DNA of 64,000 nt. Source: Setophaga petechia. Taxonomy: Eukaryota; Chordata; Aves; Passeriformes; Parulidae. Of the stretch, positions 50,001 through 64,000 are shown piece after piece. Position 1 is the first letter of the stretch. Each line of letters opens with the position of its first letter. The notes under the pieces were generated by a model. That model was not told the DNA's origin. It saw only the letters and a program-made list of their open reading frames with translations, and made no database searches. The stretch lies in NCBI GenBank assembly GCA_024362935.1, contig JANCRA010000030.1:6182096-6246095 (forward strand), read 5' to 3'. The translations under genes were made by a program, and so were the position numbers.

Positions 50001-53000
50001 ACTTGCATGCTCATAAGTCTAATGTCTTAAAGACGTTAAAATGTCATTGTTCCTTTCTGGATTAGAATTTACCCCTTTAAAAGGCAGTAGGTCAATACCC
50101 CAAAATTGGATCCAGGGTAGTATGATGTGGACATGACTATGCCTGGGCACTGGAGCTCTCTGCCTAAGTGCTTCAGTGCAGTTGTTTGTATCCTGGGATC
50201 TCTAATGGAACTGGTCATACTGCAGTATTTTATGATTGCTCAGACACTCAGTGTTTTGCTGATGCTGTCCTTGGCTGTAGTAGGAAAATAAGAAGAGCTA
50301 CCCTCCATGCTGAAACTGATAGCAAGCTTTCCCCCACAGACCTCAATAAACCCAGAAAGAAACCTTGCAGAAATGCTGGTGATTGATTTTTTACGATTTC
50401 TCTGTAACAGGGGATATTGCTTTCTTCAGGGTCAGCTGTTGGGCACGGGACCCCTGAGCATAGGTCAGAGGCTCTGCCGAGGCTGTCAGTTTTCACTTGT
50501 CAGCATCAGCATGTGCCTTCTGGTTCCAGCTCTACTAATAATGAGCATGCAGGCTGGCAGTTCAGTTCTAAATGAACCACGATTTTTATCAGAAATGGCT
50601 TTGCTCTTCAAGACTAGGAGGGCTTTATGATCCCTACCTGGATTCCCTGCTTTACTGTGTGATGGGAAGATAGTGCAGTGTTGTGCCAGCCTTGGAAGGC
50701 TCTGTGGCCTCTTTGAAGTGCTGTGGGTGAGCTGGGTGCTGAGTGATCTCCCTGGCTGATAACACCCTTGGAGTAGCAGGGATCTGATCTGCAGGAGGGA
50801 CAGGCAGCAAGGTGCTGCCAGTCCAACAGCTCTGACCCAGCTCAGTGCTGCTGCAGCCTCTGCACAGTGACTATGGAAATTGCTTCACCTCTCCATGGTC
50901 TGCTTTTTCCCTTTGGAGCACACACATAACACACGAACAAAACTGTGCTTCTGTCTTCAGAGGAGTTGAAAGTAAATGTCATTTATCCAGACAGCAGTTT
51001 TGTCTGTCCCAGGAAGTTTGACAAGTGGCTTTATCCCACATGTCCCTGGCTCCTCTCTTGTGCAGTGGTTGTTTATTCTTCCCCAGTCCTTTTAATGATA
51101 GAAGATGTAATCAAGGGGCAGCTGAGACCTGGTTACATAACTGTTGTCAGGGTTTCTCTTTGGCAGCATTGCCCTGTGTGCTGTTTGCACACTGACTTTC
51201 AGGAACTCATGGCTTTTCTATTACCCAGATAACTCCTGAATCTGATCTGGGTAGGTGGTTTGTTGTTGTTGGGTTATTTTTAAACACCTTCTAATTTTGT
51301 CTGGTTTGAACTTTCTAAACTTCAGAGTAGATTTTACTGCTTTTATTGTGAGGTTGGTACAGGGTTGACATAGTGTGGATAGGCCCTGAGCCAGGCTCAA
51401 TGTACCTGTAAAAGCAGGTGGTTGTGCTCTTGCCAGCACAGCACCCTCTGCTCTTTGTTCTGCTCTGGGGCTCCCCACAGCTCTGCCCCTTCAAAAAGCT
51501 CATTGTTCTCAGTCCAACTTGTGCTTTCCTGCCAAGTGTATGCTAATCAGTGTGTTTTCTCCCTCTCTTTTATGTCTGTCCTACTAATAAAGTACAGTGC
51601 AAATGGGTAAGTGAGGGAGGAGCTGTTGTTTTCTTTGGCACATAGTGGCCATTTGAGCAAAGATAAACCAGACTGGAGCCAAAGATCTGTTTGCTGCTCT
51701 GCAGGAAGAGGTGCCTCAAGACTGCCAGCCAGCCCTGTTGCCCCCACAAAGCCTTCATGCTGCAGCCCTGTGTGGTGGTCCAGCAGAAATGCTGTGAGGG
51801 GCTTCTTGGGGTGTTTTTCCTGAGCATCCTGTGGATGCTGTTGTTGAGTGGCAGAAAACACCTTTCTCTTTCCCTGACCACCTAGCACAGCCCATGGCTT
51901 CTTGCTCCTGATAGATGTGGTTTAAATCCTGCTGTGTAGTGCCAGGCTTATTGGTCAGACACCTGCCCCAGCAGCAGCCTTTAAATGGGCTTTACTGGGC
52001 CAGTTGCAGTTGGCACTGCATTCCCAGTCTGGCTCTGTGCAGCATGTTCACAGTCTGTGCTTTAATTTGTACATAATGTGTGATGGACTAATCCTCTTAC
52101 CTGCAAATCGTATTTGATAAGGCATTGCTGATGGGAGTTGTAGCCTTTGGTCAGATACAGTTTCTTTCAGGAAGAGTGACTGCTGTCTGTCTCTGTTGGA
52201 AAAGGCTTTCAGCTGGGTGAGTTTCAGAAAGTGTGAGGTGTGGGAAGATCAGAGATATGTGTATGTGTGTATATATATACACACACACATGTATATAGTG
52301 TTTTGTTACTCCCAACAGAGTTGAAACCCTAGAATGGTTTCATTTTACCCTAACAGATGGTGAAAAGAAACTGCCAGCAGTTTTGGGCTTGAAGTAGAGG
52401 CTTTACAACAAAAAAATCTGGAAATGTAAATTATGTGAGAAAAGGTTAGATGAATCTCCCAGATTTGAGAAAATTTAGAACAGAATGATGCTTTAAAAAA
52501 ATGTGAGATAGGTCCATTGAAAGTAAGCAAAGTGTCTCTTCTGACATCAACTTTTGATGTACAGTGTGAGCACTGCATGTTTCAACTTTATCCCAGGCTC
52601 CAAGAGCCAAAAAGTCAAAGTAAGGAGACTGCCTGCATGATGGGTGTTACTCACAGCATATTGTGCCAGCAAAGATCAGATTGAAAAATTAACAAACCAC
52701 ATCCATTACAGAAAGTACATTTCAAGCTAAAAATTATGTTCAAGATGCCAGCAACAGAGGAATATAATTTTTTGGTAATGTGTTTGGAGAATTCATAGTA
52801 GAACAGCTGAACTCACAGGCTCAGGAATCTGAATCTGGTACAGTTGAGCAGGTTTTTTCTGACTCCATAACTCTCTTTCGTGGCCAACTGATGAGAAAAG
52901 GGGATTTGGAGAAATAGTTCTGTTGTCTTCCAGTGATGCTGTCAAAGCATTAATTGCTGGTACAGCTGTGGCCAGTGTGGAACCATAATCTAAACATTAC

Positions 53001-53431
53001 AAACCCAGTGCTTCAGGGGATATGCAGTGATAAATTCTAGTGTGGTATAAGATACAAAGATACAGTGCTTTTCTGGCATTGGTGTTTAGGAATCCTTGTG
53101 TTTAGCTGTTTATTGTCAGCCTTACTCTTTTAAAGCAGGGACTTGTTGACCTCCCCCTCTCTTGTGTTCTCATACTTAAAGAATCTCACTTCTTTCAGCA
53201 CTGGAGTGGCAGAAAAAAGATGCAATGAGAAGTGTATTCCTGCAGTTCTTTTAATTCAGTTTGTGAATCTTAAAGCCCAAAAGCTTCTTGTGACTGAAGA
53301 GGAGGGAGTTAAAACTTGGTGTGTGTGCTCACTTGTATGTTCAGCTCTTGCTGTTGTGTGTGTTCTGTGTTTTCTTGTGCATGGCTGAACAATCCATTTG
53401 ATGGGGTTTTCCTGTTGTCTTCCATTCAAAG
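41061..53431 (+). other. PRRC2B: PRRC2B intron 1 (5' UTR intron)
   Basis: A 13-kb intron between the putative leader exon and the start-codon exon. It contains poly(T) runs (about 41091-41113, 42319-42335, 43947-43964) and a palindromic TG/TA/CA microsatellite (52257-52297). Open frames such as 46047-46517 have no recognisable homologue and lack exon-like borders. No CR1 copy, snoRNA or nested gene was recognised. Confidence 0.7.
52257..52297. repeat. Palindromic TG/TA/CA microsatellite
   Basis: (TG)n passes into (TA)n and then (CA)n, so the tract is self-complementary and can form a hairpin of roughly 15 bp. Confidence 0.9.
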
Positions 53432-60795
<7,364 letters not shown>

Positions 60796-60800
60796 TGAAA

Positions 60801-60897
60801 TTGGTGTAAATGATGACACAATGGATCCTTCTGATCCTTCCATCACATTGTGCTCAAGGAACTGGATCTGAAGACTCCTAAAATCTGAAAACACCAA
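60801..60897 (+). ncRNA. SNORD62: SNORD62 (U62) box C/D snoRNA
   Basis: The terminal stem TTGGTGT (60801-60807) pairs with ACACCAA (60891-60897) over 7 bp. Box C is ATGATGA (60810-60816) and box D is CTGA (60885-60888), each a few bases inside the stem. An internal D' box CTGA lies at 60831-60834. The guide just before D' (CAATGGATCCT, 60819-60829) is complementary over 11 bases to the 18S rRNA segment AGGATCCATTG. The fifth base upstream of D' (T60826) pairs with the A that I count as A590 in human 18S, the published U62 target. U62 is known to be encoded in introns of KIAA0515, which is PRRC2B. Box C' was not clearly seen, and the guide before box D has no target I recognise. Only one copy is visible; human has two. 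Confidence 0.92.
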
Positions 60898-61099
60898 GCA
60901 CAGCAGGAGGGATAGTACTGTGGGTGCTGGGAAGGAGAGTTAGTCCTGCCTTTTCAGTCATGGCATTCAGTATCCAATTGCACACAGTCTGGCTTGGCAA
61001 CTGCCCTCCCATTTGCAGCCCCCACTCCCAGGCTGTTTGCTGCTCCTCCTCTGGGACCAGTCCAGCTGTTCACTAGTGTGATTTCTTGCCTGATCTAGC

Positions 61100-61176
61100 T
61101 GAAGCTCTCCCTGCTCATTGAGGGAGGCTGGTAGATGACATTAAATGTCCCTTCCAACCCAAGCTGTTCTGTGATG
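61100..61176 (+). mobile_element. CR1 LINE 3' fragment (plus orientation)
   Basis: The segment CTGCTCATTGAGGGAGGCTG, then AGATGACATTAAATGTCCCT and TCCAACCCAAGC, ends in TTCTGTGAT. This is the sense-strand CR1 3' terminus with a single octamer. It is a heavily 5'-truncated remnant in the SNORD62 host intron. Confidence 0.85.
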
Positions 61177-61268
61177 TCCAAGACCAGTGCTGGACATTTG
61201 GCTTTCTTTGTGAGCAGTTCATGCCAAGCCTGTGTGTCCTGTAATTTAGTGCTAAAGGGGGGGCATAA

Positions 61269-64000
<2,732 letters not shown>

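Overview
The window is vertebrate nuclear DNA, almost certainly from a bird. Intron/exon genes with GT-AG junctions are interrupted by CR1 LINE fragments (8566-9072, 39673-40175, 61100-61176). The introns are compact and carry many GC-rich minisatellites, as is typical of an avian microchromosome. The gene order FAM78A (minus) - PLPP7 (plus) - PRRC2B (plus) is that of human 9q34.13, which corresponds to chicken chromosome 17. Gene identities rest on protein recognition from memory, not on a database search.

Layout. 1-4190 is FAM78A intron; the downstream coding exon lies to the left of the window. One FAM78A coding exon is at 4191-4503 (minus), and a CpG island at about 5160-6060 is the probable FAM78A promoter. 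6061-10990 is the divergent intergenic space, holding a CR1 copy and a 53-bp minisatellite. PLPP7 has a muscle-type promoter module at 10993-11025, coding exon 1 at 11185-11635, a 12.9-kb intron with two adjoining minisatellite arrays (20340-21580), and coding exon 2 at 24544-24908. Its 3' UTR ends near a poly(A) signal at 25371. 25400-40170 is intergenic, with an orphan CpG island (33880-34290), a GATA/ETS motif cluster (about 30980-31062), and a CR1 element with an internal 91-bp duplication that abuts the next promoter. PRRC2B begins in a CpG island (about 40176-41060) with a likely noncoding first exon ending at 40414. A 13-kb intron follows, then twelve coding exons from 53485 to 63527, giving 638 codons in one continuous frame; the gene runs off the right edge.

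Functional picture. FAM78A is conserved but uncharacterised. PLPP7 (NET39) is a catalytically dead PAP2-family membrane protein of the nuclear envelope/ER enriched in muscle. PRRC2B is a large disordered translation factor that acts with eIF4G2/eIF3 in leaky scanning. One PRRC2B intron hosts a box C/D snoRNA at 60801-60897 that I identify as SNORD62 from its terminal stem, its C/D boxes and a D' guide that places methylation exactly on 18S A590. The PRRC2B start codon is preceded by an overlapping out-of-frame upstream ORF, a good candidate for autoregulation by a leaky-scanning factor. No tRNA, rRNA, CRISPR array or intact transposon was seen.
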